The notes: generated by a model not told the origin, from the sequence alone. A DNA stretch of 64,000 bases from Prevotella koreensis (GCF_003977605.1 NZ_RYYU01000001.1:2144539-2208538); one strand, 5' to 3'. Numbered from the stretch's first letter, positions 1-8,869 are shown. A program made the numbers and translations.

Positions 1-308
1 CGAAATGATAGCATACAAGGATGATCATAATTTCACTTTCAGAAAGCCTTCCCTTACGATTCCTAAAACGTTTTCCATTGTTATTATAGGAAGGTAAAAA
101 TAGGTTTTTACTCAGTTCAACATTCAAATTCTTGTCAAACTCATCAATAATACAGAAAATTTCCGGTGTTCCCTTGAACGAAGTGAAAAACTTTGTCCTT
201 GGTAATCATCGCTTAGTTGTTTTGTAAGTTATTGATTTATAACTATAAAGTTATAAAAATAAGTGAGATTACCAACTTTTATAAGGACTTTCTTAACCCG
301 AACTCGCG
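1..308 (-). mobile_element. IS982-family element, 5' end only
   Basis: Reading the minus strand from about 209, a start codon opens MITKDKV and, after a shift of frame, a reading frame continues as EIFCIIDEFDKNLN, NLFLPSYNNNGKRFRNRKGR and LSESEIMIILVCYHF. This is the N-terminus of IS982-family transposases as I know them. Between the start and EIFC lie about two dozen extra bases (roughly 165-190) that break the frame, so the gene is probably dead or starts internally. About 85 bp outside the start codon, positions 292-308 read CTTAACCCGAACTCGCG. Its complement recurs at the edges of the boundary repeats at 21278, 26002 and 34496, so it is a likely terminal repeat. The rest of the element lies outside the window. 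Confidence 0.6.
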
Positions 309-467
309 TAAGCCATGAAGGGGCTACGGAATATACTCACATAGAGCGATGCTTTATAAGTAAAATGATGTACATTACTACGTATTGTAATCTCCCTGTA
401 GTTTAAGGTTGTTTTTATCGGACATCAATAACATTTATATGGAAATTCCTCACTATCAAAAAACAAT

Positions 468-514
468 GAAAAGAGCCATATCATTACTCGAATACATAGT
501 CAGATATGGCTTTT
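468..514 (-). terminator. Hairpin terminator for the lipoprotein gene at 556-1191
   Basis: AGCCATATC (474-482) and GATATGGCT (503-511) form a perfect 9 bp stem. On the minus strand the stem is followed by CTCTTTT, just downstream of the stop codon of the gene ending at 556. Confidence 0.6.
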
Positions 515-555
515 ATGTTTATAGTCCTGTTAATGGGAACTAAAAAATCATACTA

Positions 556-1191
556 TTAATCATCGTTTTTTTCATTTCCGGCAAAGTCTGTGTTATAGTA
601 CTTTTCTTTGTCCACATTATTAGATATCAATCTGCCGGAAACGGTTATTTGTATGCTATTCTTCTCAATGGTGATGTTTTGAATGTACTGGTACTCGTAC
701 TTTTCCTTATCTTCATATTTTTTCATAGCAGCATCTACTATCTTCTGAAGATTTGCATAAGGAATTTCTTTTAGATCAAACAATTCATCTTCCAAATTAA
801 AGTTCTCTTTATCTCCGTTTGAGAATTCAATTTCCTTTGTTTCTGGCTCTAACCAACCGGTTGCCTCTGAAGAGAATATAATTTCCACAACTTTACGTTT
901 GTCTTCTTTTGACTGAAATAAAAGGTTAATCAACAAGTTTGCATTCTCCTCTCGTAATTCAGTTACGTTTAATGAAATCACATCAGTTGCAGAAGCACCT
1001 TCACCTAATTTTTTTGCAATCGTATCATACCATTTCTTCAACTCTTGCGGCTGAGTTAATACATATATTTTCAGAGACTCGTTTGTAGCTTGCTTCATAT
1101 ATGCTTTTGCTGCTTTGTTTGCCAGTTTTCCACAAGAAGATACTGCCAAAATAGTTAGCAGAATCAAAGAATAGGATATAATTTTCTTCAT
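556..1191 (-). CDS. Putative lipoprotein of unknown function
   Basis: This 211-residue protein starts MKKIISYSLILLTILAVSSC, a signal peptide with a lipobox (AVSSC) that places Cys20 at the mature N-terminus, so it is probably anchored in a membrane facing the periplasm or outside. The rest is acidic, rich in Lys and Glu, and has no motif I recognise. A middle stretch (about residues 75-115) looks like a compact alpha/beta domain and the C-terminus is polar. A Bacteroidetes-type -7 motif lies 25 bp upstream and a hairpin terminator follows, so it looks monocistronic. It sits beside a SUKH-type immunity gene in a toxin island, so it could be another immunity protein, but nothing in the sequence proves that. 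Confidence 0.7.
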   Translation of the reverse strand: MKKIISYSLILLTILAVSSCGKLANKAAKAYMKQATNESLKIYVLTQPQELKKWYDTIAKKLGEGASATDVISLNVTELREENANLLINLLFQSKEDKRKVVEIIFSSEATGWLEPETKEIEFSNGDKENFNLEDELFDLKEIPYANLQKIVDAAMKKYEDKEKYEYQYIQNITIEKNSIQITVSGRLISNNVDKEKYYNTDFAGNEKNDD

Positions 1192-1215
1192 TTTTTTTAT
1201 TAAATTGTTTATAGT

Positions 1216-1224
1216 GCGAAGGTA
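1216..1224 (-). promoter_or_regulatory. Bacteroidetes -7 promoter element
   Basis: The minus strand reads TACCTTCGC, one mismatch from TAnnTTTGC, 25 bp before the start codon of the lipoprotein gene ending at 1191. No clear -33 element was found. Confidence 0.4.
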
Positions 1225-1433
1225 ATAATAAACAAAATAAAACGAAATGTTTTAACTTTAATTAATACAAACGAGATTCAATACGGATTCCAGAAACAAG
1301 TGCATAGTTTTACCCCAATCGTTCATCAGAGCGCATTGGCTTAGATTTGCTATTGCAGTTATGTCTCCTCGCTCTCTAATATAAAGGAGTGGGATCTAAT
1401 CCCGAACTTGTATAATGATTATTCTCTTTTATC

Positions 1434-2924
1434 TTACATCTTATTATAATACCCTTCAAACACGAACTTTTCCGGGTGTTGTTTCATATATTCGTCTTCA
1501 GGCACTCCATTATCGTTATATACAAAATCATCTGCTTTGTCTAAAACATCATATAAGTTTAAACTCTTTTCAATATTCTCTATTGCTTCCCAGCGTTTTT
1601 CTCTGTCAAAAGGAATTGAGCCCCCAAACAAATCAACAATATGCTGTAAGTTGTTTGCCGCATCTGTCATGCCAAATAATTTTAAGCCATTCAATGCGTC
1701 CTCCCATACAATACCTGTCGAATTACTAAAAAACTGATGATGCCCTCCATTGTTCACTTCAATATAGTACCAAATGATAGCATTTAGATACCTTTGCTCT
1801 AATGTAAACGGCTCCGCAGATTTCAAATATTCTTCGTGTGAGCCATAAATATTTATTGTCCAATACATGGGTTCGTTTATGTCCCAACTGTCTTTGGCGT
1901 TTTTTACATCATCTACCGTAATCTTTTTATATGTTTTTTCCTCTTCCTCCTTCTCTTTAAGGTTGTCTATATGTTCTGTATAACATTTATATAAAAGAGG
2001 TGTTTTTTCTTTGTTCGTTTCTAATATAAGATGAAGATCACAAACATCTGTAAGTTCCACGCACCAAATCTTTAATTCATCGTCTTCTGCCATTTCTATG
2101 GCCTTCTCTAACATTTCAATGGCTTTTATCTTATCGTCCGAATTAATGGGGAAGTTCCTGTATGCGTAAGAATACCCATAGCGATAATACCACTTTGCGT
2201 CTCTCTTTTCCACCGGAATCATATCCATTATTTTCATGGCCTCTTCTGCCTGATCGTTGTTGTTGTAGGATCTGGCAAGCATTCCTAAAAGTTGTGCACT
2301 CAAATTCTCTATACCGATATATGTGAGCAATTCTATCACACGCTCTTCTTCGCCTAACTCTTGAAGGAATTTTATGGCAAGGCATTTCTGTTTTTCATCT
2401 AAAAAGCCAAACTCTTCGTCTTCTATTTCTGTCGCATTTATTGTAAGCCCTTTGATAAAGTCTTCAAAGGTGTCTGCCAAAAATTCAATACGGTAATCGC
2501 TTTCCTGATCTACAACGACAACTTTTGGCTCGCCGTCTTTTCCGCACTCTCTGTAATCAAGAAATATCATATCGTGACCACCGGAAATGGTGTCGGCCAC
2601 TGCAATGCCAATATTAGGATAACCCCACTCCGACATCATAAATTGAGTCCCCATATCTCCACATAGCGAATATGGCTTTGTTCTGTCTATTCCATATATG
2701 CCAATGATGTCTATTTCCATATCATTATCATAGAAAGAACGTGCTATCGGAATGCCACCATTGTGCTTTTTTATCAGTTCGATATACGATTGGGGCAGTT
2801 TATAGCCCAATTCTTTTTCTATTTCTAATATTTCTTTGTCGGTAGGTGTCTTGCCGATATATTTTTTCTTCGCGTAGTCGCTATCGTCCCAAAAGTTCGA
2901 GAAATCAAAATTTTCAAATGCCAT
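1434..2924 (-). CDS. SUKH (SMI1/KNR4) - TPR-like - DUF4375 fusion, immunity-like protein
   Basis: This is a 496-residue soluble protein with no signal peptide. Residues about 25-165 match the SUKH/SMI1-KNR4 fold: a start like PTDKEILEIEKELGYKLPQS, the motif IKKHNGG, and the closing segment IEFLADTFEDFIKGL. SUKH proteins are common immunity proteins against nuclease and deaminase toxins. Residues about 180-310 are helical and TPR-like. The C-terminal ~130 residues match DUF4375 (DMP19-like), seen as LEQRYLNAIIWYYIEVNNGG followed by HHQFFSN. Such multi-module proteins occur in bacterial polyimmunity loci. It is transcribed away from the Rhs array and is cytoplasmic, unlike the exported immunity candidates elsewhere here, so it may answer cytoplasm-acting toxins. 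Domain calls are from memory of the families. Confidence 0.75.
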   Translation of the reverse strand: MAFENFDFSNFWDDSDYAKKKYIGKTPTDKEILEIEKELGYKLPQSYIELIKKHNGGIPIARSFYDNDMEIDIIGIYGIDRTKPYSLCGDMGTQFMMSEWGYPNIGIAVADTISGGHDMIFLDYRECGKDGEPKVVVVDQESDYRIEFLADTFEDFIKGLTINATEIEDEEFGFLDEKQKCLAIKFLQELGEEERVIELLTYIGIENLSAQLLGMLARSYNNNDQAEEAMKIMDMIPVEKRDAKWYYRYGYSYAYRNFPINSDDKIKAIEMLEKAIEMAEDDELKIWCVELTDVCDLHLILETNKEKTPLLYKCYTEHIDNLKEKEEEEKTYKKITVDDVKNAKDSWDINEPMYWTINIYGSHEEYLKSAEPFTLEQRYLNAIIWYYIEVNNGGHHQFFSNSTGIVWEDALNGLKLFGMTDAANNLQHIVDLFGGSIPFDREKRWEAIENIEKSLNLYDVLDKADDFVYNDNGVPEDEYMKQHPEKFVFEGYYNKM

Positions 2925-3026
2925 AGTCTATTCTCTTTTTATAATTTATTCTACTTATGTTATATGTTTTTCTATGAATCATTTTGCAATGTTCGCATTT
3001 TTTTTTTAGATACGCAAGAAAAGTCA

Positions 3027-3340
3027 CTAATTATTTACGAACAATTTTGCGCCCACTATAACTACAATAAACCTATCCAACTCTTTAGCGCGTACCCTGC
3101 GAATTGGGCGTAAGTCATTCATAGCTTGCCTGACTATACGAGAGCTCATTGCAATTTGGGCGAATTTGCATCGCAATTTCGCCGATTTTGCAAACCAATT
3201 TCGCCTAAATTGCAGAGTAATTAATGCCATAATGTGATGTTGAACGATGCCGGTGTCAGGGTGAAATGCATTAAAATTCTTGTTAAATTCGTTGATTATA
3301 CAGAAAACTTTTATATCTTTGTCCTCGGTAATCATAGTAG
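3027..3340 (-). repeat. Boundary repeat copy with IS982-like remnant
   Basis: The minus strand holds a 102-codon open frame starting MITEDKDIKVFCIINEFNKN. This resembles the N-terminus of IS982 transposases but then runs into unrelated sequence. About 3149-3230 has several inverted and direct copies of a short unit (GCAATTTCGCC, TTTGGGCGAA, AAATTGCAGAG). The same arrangement recurs near 21728-21944, 26455-26668 and 35633-35770, and a divergent start at 34700-34785. I regard the frame as a decayed fragment, not a gene. It lies just upstream of an orphan cassette, as the other copies do. The sequence from 3341 to 3504 also contains, at about 3447-3487, a copy of the last bases of the HESTH toxin gene of 27.8 kb, a recombination scar. 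Confidence 0.55.
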
Positions 3341-3504
3341 GTTTTGTTTGTATTTTATTGAATTAGGACATTATAAAGACATAATGAAGTGCGTGGGTTG
3401 TCAGATTTTATGATGAACATTTATCTCGATTTCAAGTAATAATTTGGAAAAATGTATTGTAATTGGACGAAAATCAAACAAATAATAAACTTTCACGTAT
3501 TTAA

Positions 3505-3852
3505 ATGATTTACGAAATGAGGAATTCATCCTGCAACTCATCTGGAGTATTTGATGAAGTACTTGCATATAAAGCTAAATATGGATACAGTCCTTCATCT
3601 GTATCAGGACTTACCTCGTCTTCTGTAGTTAAATCTTTTAGCGACATTACTGTAAGTTGGGTACAAGGAATAACAAAATCTGATGGATCTAAAATATATG
3701 CTCCAGGCGGAAATGCAAATACTGGTATTTCACCTGTTAATATAAATACTTATAGAGAAAGTTTGATCAAAGCGTACCCTCAATTAAAAGTTATAGAGAT
3801 TCCGTCAACATATACATTAAAGGGAGATTCAAAAACATACTACAAGAAATGA
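3505..3852 (+). CDS. Orphan C-terminal toxin-domain fragment (putative)
   Basis: This 115-residue reading frame has no signal peptide and no Rhs core. It has no motif I recognise; features are repeated Ser-Ser pairs, a segment YGYSPSSVSGL, and a C-terminus with TYYKK. It is read as an orphan Rhs C-terminal domain because it overlaps the next gene by four bases (ATGA), which codes for a small lipoprotein, exactly like the toxin/immunity pair at 18028/18025. It also lies directly downstream of a boundary repeat copy. No Rhs delivery domain remains, so secretion by the usual route is unlikely. It may be a silent donor for recombination onto the main Rhs gene. Whether it is complete is unknown. 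Confidence 0.5.
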   Translation: MIYEMRNSSCNSSGVFDEVLAYKAKYGYSPSSVSGLTSSSVVKSFSDITVSWVQGITKSDGSKIYAPGGNANTGISPVNINTYRESLIKAYPQLKVIEIPSTYTLKGDSKTYYKK

Positions 3853-4196
3853 TAAGAAAGTTATTGATAATATTATTTGCGACATTAATCTCTTGTAATG
3901 TCTCGATAAACACTATGACAGGAGAATATGTTAAAGAAGGTAAGGATTTTTCCTATTATCTAAGGTTAAATGATTCTGATAGCACTTTTGTATTTACAAA
4001 AAAATATTTTGAAGTTACTTCTGCATGCAAGGGAATCTGGATTCAAAGAGGGAATACGGTTATTTTGAAATGTAGAAATGACTCTGACGTAATATCATTA
4101 ATGTCGAGCGGATATATGACCCAAAGAGACTATAAGATTGTCGTAAGAAATAGGAAACAACTACAGATGGATAATACTATTTTAACAAAAAAATGA
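3849..4196 (+). CDS. Putative lipoprotein immunity protein
   Basis: This 115-residue protein begins MIRKLLIILFATLISC, a lipoprotein signal with the lipobox LISC. The mature part is about 100 residues, mostly predicted beta strands with alternating polar and hydrophobic residues (SYYLRLNDSDSTFVFTKKYF, NTVILKCR, YKIVVRN). Its start codon overlaps the stop of the upstream orphan toxin fragment (ATGA), so the two are translationally coupled. By position and size it is the cognate immunity protein of that fragment. The family is not recognised. Its export suggests that the toxin acts outside the cytoplasm. Confidence 0.6.
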   Translation: MIRKLLIILFATLISCNVSINTMTGEYVKEGKDFSYYLRLNDSDSTFVFTKKYFEVTSACKGIWIQRGNTVILKCRNDSDVISLMSSGYMTQRDYKIVVRNRKQLQMDNTILTKK

Positions 4197-4237
4197 TTTC
4201 AATTCATAACCGATTATCATCGTAAAAAAAGAACATC

Positions 4238-4519
4238 TTGACGAAGCATTACTTTATCGGCGATAAACGAATTGCCTTCAAATTAGGAACAGGAAAGTTC
4301 CACAATGTCTATGGCATCAGTAGCATCTATGCCAACTATGCAAACAATGTCGCGGAAGTACAGAAAGACTACGCAGTCCGTATGCTGGAAATTGAGAAAC
4401 TTGATCAAGAGACTGGACTGTATTATGGTGCGAGGTATCTGAATCCTGTGACGAGTCTTTGGAATGGTGTGGTTCCACTAACAGTGAAATATACATCCCT
4501 TAAGCGGAGTGAAACATAA
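4238..4519 (+). pseudogene. Rhs core fragment with internal deletion
   Basis: The 93-codon frame (TTG start) begins with KHYFIGDKRI and GTGKFHNVYGIS, matching the main Rhs protein around base 16636. It then jumps from RMLEIEK directly to LDQETGLYY and GARYLNPVTSLW. About 150 residues of the core, including the HSDHLGS segment, are missing, and one of the three Tyr before GARY is lost. It ends shortly after at a point where a toxin tail would be expected. The tail is absent, leaving only the downstream lipoprotein gene. It is a deletion remnant with no expected function. Confidence 0.75.
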
Positions 4520-4530
4520 ATAATTAAGAA

Positions 4531-4908
4531 ATGAAGAAACTTCAATTATTCTTTATAATTGTAATTATACTGTGCTCTTGTTCAACCCAAATCAATAACA
4601 AAATTATTGTTGGTACGTGGATTACTAAAAACGAAGAAAAAATAGTTTTCTACAGAAATGGAGTATGCAGTATAAAGGATGTTGATTTTTATCAAATAAG
4701 TCCTTTTCCAGATAACAAAGGATTAAAAATAAATACTAATAAAGCGAATTGGACTATTGTTAATAAAGAATTTATTCATATCATATATGATTTACCAAAT
4801 CGTAAAGGTCAAGGATGTTTTGACCTTTACTATTCAGATTCTATTCTGTTTTATTTTATAGGAGATCCAGATGATAATATAAAAATTGAATTTTCAAAAT
4901 ACAAATAA
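4531..4908 (+). CDS. Orphan lipoprotein immunity candidate
   Basis: This 125-residue protein starts MKKLQLFFIIVIILCSCSTQ, a lipoprotein signal with Cys at about position 17. The mature part has the pattern GTWITKNEEKIVFYRNG, a short beta-rich module resembling lipocalin-like or META-like small lipoproteins that measure a single domain. The pattern is too general for a family call. It follows an Rhs fragment that has lost its toxin tail by 11 bp, so it looks like an immunity gene that outlived its toxin. Retained orphan immunity genes can protect against toxins of neighbouring strains; here that is an inference from position. Confidence 0.6.
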   Translation: MKKLQLFFIIVIILCSCSTQINNKIIVGTWITKNEEKIVFYRNGVCSIKDVDFYQISPFPDNKGLKINTNKANWTIVNKEFIHIIYDLPNRKGQGCFDLYYSDSILFYFIGDPDDNIKIEFSKYK

Positions 4909-4916
4909 AGTTTACG

Positions 4917-5030
4917 ATTTAGTAAGGCACTCTGTCAACTCCATCACCCTTCGTTGAAACTGTTTATTCTCTTCCGTGCTCCTTATAAGTGTTCGGAGGA
5001 GGTTCTGTACATTATTGTTGTCTTTTCATT
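4917..5030 (-). pseudogene. Short coding remnant, unknown family
   Basis: The minus strand has an open stretch of about 34 codons ending in TAA at about 4917. It includes NVQNLLRTLIRSTEEN and FQRRVMELTECL and looks like a coiled-coil end of a protein. It has no start codon in frame and is preceded by a stop, so it is a fragment. It could come from a small IS accessory protein, but I cannot name the family. Confidence 0.3.
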
Positions 5031-5046
5031 CTGCAAAAATTAGCTG

Positions 5047-5084
5047 GTTTTGTTGTTATGTATCAAAAAAATCATTAATTTTGC
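5047..5084 (+). promoter_or_regulatory. Promoter of the Rhs operon
   Basis: TAATTTTGC at 5076-5084 matches the Bacteroidetes -7 element TAnnTTTG. About 20 bp upstream lies a T/G-rich stretch (TTTTGTTGTT) that can serve as the -33 element. It is 75 bp before the first gene of the barrel / T9SS / Rhs series, and no equally good match is seen before the later genes. Confidence 0.6.
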
Positions 5085-5158
5085 AGGCGGAATCAGTGCA
5101 TTTCAATTTATATGATTTCAGAATATCACGATAATCATTGATAATAAGTCAGATAGTT

Positions 5159-5887
5159 ATGAAAACAATAAGGTGTGGTTTGCTTATTTTCTTTGCGACT
5201 TCTTGTTTGTCGTCAAGTGCTCAGGAGAGTGCGTTCAATGCCGGTCTCCGTTTGGGTGGCGGTTACAGTGTGAATAACAATGTGGACAAGATATTGGTGA
5301 GCGAGAAGTATTACTCCAATTATTCGTTCGACAACAAAGGACAGTTCGTTCCAAGTGCTGAGTTGTTTTTCCTTTATAGACAACCGGAAAGCTTGTGGGG
5401 CGTAGAAGCGGGTATCGCCTACTACAACAAGACGGCTCAAGTGCGCTATGAGGACAAAAACGAGTTGAACTATACGCTCTCCACCCGTTATCACCATTTG
5501 GGACTTGCCACTTATTTTAACGTCTATCCTTTCAAAGCAAAGAACTCGCTACACGTTTCACTGGGCGGACGGCTCGGTGCTAACCTGTCACCAAACAACC
5601 TTACCTATACGGGGAATCAGGAAGATGCGAAGTTCTCGGAGTTGGGCTATCCAACTGTAAAGGAGACCGAGCGGATGCTCAAAGATAAACTCAAAGGTCG
5701 CCCCGATGTGGCATTGGGTGGCGGTATAGGTTATGACTTTCCTTTTGGAATGACACTTGATTTGCGCTATCATTACAGTCTGACTAACAGTATCAAGACT
5801 GAAACGAACACCTATAACTGGGTGGAACACGATAACCACAATCTGCAGATAGAACTGACAGTGGGTTATATGATTAATATCAGATAA
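5159..5887 (+). CDS. Outer-membrane beta-barrel protein (PorT-like type)
   Basis: The product is 242 residues from the ATG at 5159. This start gives a clean signal peptide (MKTIRCGLLIFFATSCLSSSAQ, written in two parts here: hydrophobic LLIFFAT, cleavage near AQE). The ATG at 5138 would add seven residues in front. The mature part has alternating strands typical of small 8-strand barrels: NAGLRLGGGYSV, WGVEAGIAYYNK, HHLGLATYFNVYPF, LHVSLGGRLGAN, DVALGGGIGYDF, and a last strand LQIELTVGYMINIR ending in an aromatic/charged pair. It is the first gene after the promoter at 5076. Its strands align loosely with the next gene's barrel, so the two are probably paralogues. A role in surface display or docking of the Rhs lipoprotein is an inference from context. 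Confidence 0.75.
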   Translation: MKTIRCGLLIFFATSCLSSSAQESAFNAGLRLGGGYSVNNNVDKILVSEKYYSNYSFDNKGQFVPSAELFFLYRQPESLWGVEAGIAYYNKTAQVRYEDKNELNYTLSTRYHHLGLATYFNVYPFKAKNSLHVSLGGRLGANLSPNNLTYTGNQEDAKFSELGYPTVKETERMLKDKLKGRPDVALGGGIGYDFPFGMTLDLRYHYSLTNSIKTETNTYNWVEHDNHNLQIELTVGYMINIR

Positions 5888-5993
5888 GTCCCAAACGAGA
5901 TTTTACCCTTACTCTCTTTCTCCTCTTTGCCAAGGTTGGCATAAGGTTTTAAGATAAGGTTTTAGTACAAGATGTTATAAAATAAATAGGTAA

Positions 5994-7061
5994 GTGCCTG
6001 TGAGCAATTCTACTCCCAAAACTCTCCGCTATGTCATCCGTGGCATTGTCGCGTTAATCATCATCCTCATTATCCTATTATGTCTTCGGTTTTGCAGACA
6101 TGACAAGGAAGACGTGCCGGCAACTCAACCTGTCCCATCAGTGTCCATCTCGCAAGACACCATCAAAATCAAACAAGATACGACAACCGCTTTCCCACAA
6201 GTCCGGAAAAAGGTTGCAAGGAGGAACCATAAACGTAAGGTGATTGCCGCCTCGGTTCTTCAACCGGCAGAAAAAGTAGATACTACTGAAGAGGCAGAAG
6301 TACTTATCGTTGAAGACACGTCGGAAAAACAGACTGTTACAGACGATATAGTCATAGATACATTGGAAATCATTAGTGAACCAAAGCCGGGACACATTTT
6401 CTCACACAAGCATTATTACCAAACCCGTATCGGCATCCGTTCCGGTGTGGGTTACAGCGTTATCGGCAATCTCGGTGCTTTGGTTGAAGACGGTGCCATC
6501 CGCCCACGTTATACCATAGAAGAAAGCGGTGCGATTGTTCCTTCGATAGGTGTCTTCGCCCTTTGGCGGCACGACCGTATCGGTGTGGAACTGGCGGCAG
6601 ACTACACATGGTTGTCTTCCACATTGAAAGAACATAAGCAGATTGGAGACATTAACGAAAAAACCGTTTTCCGTTATCATGTAATCATGCCGCAAGTCGC
6701 TGCACGACTCTACCTGCTGAGCGATTTCTATATGGGTGCCGGTGTGAGCATGAGCATCCCGCTTAATCCCGATGGTATCGACTTTTCGACTAACCGATCC
6801 GCGATGTTTGCTTCTACAGATGAACTCATTCAAGCACATTTAAGAGAAACATTGCGTGCACGACTGCACGTCATGCCCCTACTTAAAATAGGCTACTCGT
6901 CGTTTAAGAACGGTATCGAAGCCGGCCTGCAATACGGCTATGGCTTTATGGATCTTATAAAAACACACGAGAACCCTTACGGCTATCACAAAGCCACGAA
7001 CAACAGCCACCTGCTTTTGCTGACAGTGGGCTATACCATTCCCTTAACAAAACAGAAATGA
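5994..7061 (+). CDS. Membrane-anchored linker plus beta-barrel protein
   Basis: This 355-residue product starts at a GTG (5994); a second GTG two codons on is possible. Residues about 12-32 are one strongly hydrophobic helix (IVALIIILIILLCLRFC) followed by basic residues. Residues 35-130 form a low-complexity linker rich in Thr, Val, Lys and Glu. The last ~220 residues are barrel-like strands (TRIGIRSGVGYSV, RIGVELAADYTWL, MPQVAARLYLLSDF, LLLLTVGYTIPL). The combination of an uncleaved-looking helix and an outer-membrane barrel is odd: either the helix is a signal peptide or the protein spans the envelope through its linker. It overlaps the next gene by four bases (ATGA), so the two are coupled. 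Confidence 0.65.
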   Translation: MPVSNSTPKTLRYVIRGIVALIIILIILLCLRFCRHDKEDVPATQPVPSVSISQDTIKIKQDTTTAFPQVRKKVARRNHKRKVIAASVLQPAEKVDTTEEAEVLIVEDTSEKQTVTDDIVIDTLEIISEPKPGHIFSHKHYYQTRIGIRSGVGYSVIGNLGALVEDGAIRPRYTIEESGAIVPSIGVFALWRHDRIGVELAADYTWLSSTLKEHKQIGDINEKTVFRYHVIMPQVAARLYLLSDFYMGAGVSMSIPLNPDGIDFSTNRSAMFASTDELIQAHLRETLRARLHVMPLLKIGYSSFKNGIEAGLQYGYGFMDLIKTHENPYGYHKATNNSHLLLLTVGYTIPLTKQK

Positions 7062-8869
7062 CGATGAAACATTCTATACTCAATCTTACAGGTATATTCA
7101 TTTTCCTCTTGTGCACATTGTACACTATGGAAAGCCAAGCGCAATCGCAGACGCGAATAGCAACACAACCGGAATCCCCCGGTGGTGTGGCAGGTTTTGT
7201 CAAATGGGCGAACGGTAACGACAACACACCTATGCAACTTACCGGTGCCGGCGGCATGACCTTTATCGGTGTAGGCAAGATGCAGAAAGAGAACGAACAA
7301 CTGCTTTGGAATGTCAGCACACAATCAGGAAAGACTGAACGCGTGCAGACTACGGCACGCACCGCTAACCTCGCCAAAGGAACTTTTATGAACTATGTTG
7401 GAAGTGATACTTTACCTCAACTACGCTTATACTCCTACAGCACCTCGTCGGCAAATGGCATACGCGGTACACTCAACGTAGGTGGATCAACCAAAGAAAA
7501 ACTTCCCGTCAAAATCCTTAAAAACGGCATGACAGAATATGTGGTTTACTACCGTGCACTTACTGTTGCCGAACGCATGCGGGTGGAAAGTGCCCTCGCT
7601 CTTCGTCACGGTATCACACTTGCACACTCATATATCAACTCCAAAGGAGAAACCATCCGCAACTATTATCAACTTAAAACCTACAACCACCGCGTAGCAG
7701 GTGTCATCGGCGATGCCACCTCTCGCCTCAACCGTACCACTGGCGAAAGTAGCGAGGACGAAGCCGTCATCAAGGTTTCTGCCCGATCAATCAACGAAGG
7801 CACAAGTTATCTCTGGGGCGATAATGCCAAACAACTCTCCTTTGCAACTGACAAAGGCAATGGGAAATGGATGCAGCGTCGCTGGGCAGCAACAACTACG
7901 GGACAGTCTGCACATAATCTCACCTTGACATTCGATACCAGAAGTATCCGCCATATACAGCCGCTTGACAAAGATGAGTATTACTACCTCGCGGTAGATA
8001 ACAGCGGGACAGGCAAGTTCCCCATCGGACAAATCCGCTATTACAAGGCACAAGACAGCCACACCGACAGCATCGTCTTTACAAACATTACGGCCGATGT
8101 AGGCGAAAGCATTTTTACACTTCGCGCCGCCAAAGACTTTTTTGCTACCGTTGAAATCGAACAACCACGTTGCTCCACTTCGGAAAAAGGCCGGCTACAC
8201 ATACTTCTCACAGGTGGCACCGCTCCTTATAAATACTCTGTCAGCCTTGATGGAATAATGCTCTGCAATCAATCCACAAGAGACAGCATTATCACCGTTC
8301 CCGACCTGCAACAAGGCAAATACGTCATTGTTGCCAAGGATTATACCGGCAAAACTCTTTCAAACGAAATTATGATATCCAATGCCGATATGTCAGAAAT
8401 CCCCGAATTGCAGGATGTTCACTTCGCCCAAGGCGCATCACGCGACTATCGTCTTGACACAAAAGGCGATTACATATGTCGCTGGAAAAGTCCCAATGGC
8501 AAATATCTTAGCGGAGAGAGCGTCACACTCGAAGAGGACGGCGAATATATCATTGAGTTGATCAACGGTGAAGGTTGCTCCACTACTCGCACTTTAAATG
8601 TGTCAACGATTGTCGGTGACGGTTTTGCCCGCTATGATGTTTCCCCCAATCCCACGACAGACGGCAATGTCCATGTGCGCGTTGAAATGTCAGAATCACT
8701 TCCTCTGGAACTGCGGCTTTATTCACCCGATGGTGCTTTGTTGCAAACCGAGACTCGCGATGCAGACACTTACCATGCCACTCGCTGCCGGCTGCCTATA
8801 AATGGTGTGTATATCCTTGAAATGAAGAATGGGATCAGTAAAAAGAGTCTGAAACTCATAAGAAGATAA
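7058..8869 (+). CDS. Surface protein with T9SS type A sorting domain
   Basis: This 603-residue protein has a signal peptide (FIFLLCTLYTME, cleavage near AQS at about 28). Residues about 40-290 resemble the beta-rich modules common in T9SS cargo, with the recognisable stretch VYYRALTVAERMRVESALAL then RHGITLAHSYIN. Residues about 370-520 hold Ig-like repeats (GRLHILLTGGTAPYKYSV is typical of SprB-like repeats). The last ~75 residues are a type A C-terminal sorting domain, shown by YDVSPNPTTDG, LELRLYSPDGALL and the final GVYILEMKNG then KKSLKLIRR. It is thus expected on the cell surface through the type IX system. It lies between the barrel pair and the Rhs gene, so it may present or anchor the Rhs protein outside; that role is inferred. 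Confidence 0.8.
   Translation: MTMKHSILNLTGIFIFLLCTLYTMESQAQSQTRIATQPESPGGVAGFVKWANGNDNTPMQLTGAGGMTFIGVGKMQKENEQLLWNVSTQSGKTERVQTTARTANLAKGTFMNYVGSDTLPQLRLYSYSTSSANGIRGTLNVGGSTKEKLPVKILKNGMTEYVVYYRALTVAERMRVESALALRHGITLAHSYINSKGETIRNYYQLKTYNHRVAGVIGDATSRLNRTTGESSEDEAVIKVSARSINEGTSYLWGDNAKQLSFATDKGNGKWMQRRWAATTTGQSAHNLTLTFDTRSIRHIQPLDKDEYYYLAVDNSGTGKFPIGQIRYYKAQDSHTDSIVFTNITADVGESIFTLRAAKDFFATVEIEQPRCSTSEKGRLHILLTGGTAPYKYSVSLDGIMLCNQSTRDSIITVPDLQQGKYVIVAKDYTGKTLSNEIMISNADMSEIPELQDVHFAQGASRDYRLDTKGDYICRWKSPNGKYLSGESVTLEEDGEYIIELINGEGCSTTRTLNVSTIVGDGFARYDVSPNPTTDGNVHVRVEMSESLPLELRLYSPDGALLQTETRDADTYHATRCRLPINGVYILEMKNGISKKSLKLIRR

Noticed and set aside
3027..3335. Minus-strand 102-codon frame as a gene
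   Set aside because: Only its first ~20 codons resemble a protein (IS982-like); the rest runs through short repeat units shared with non-coding copies.
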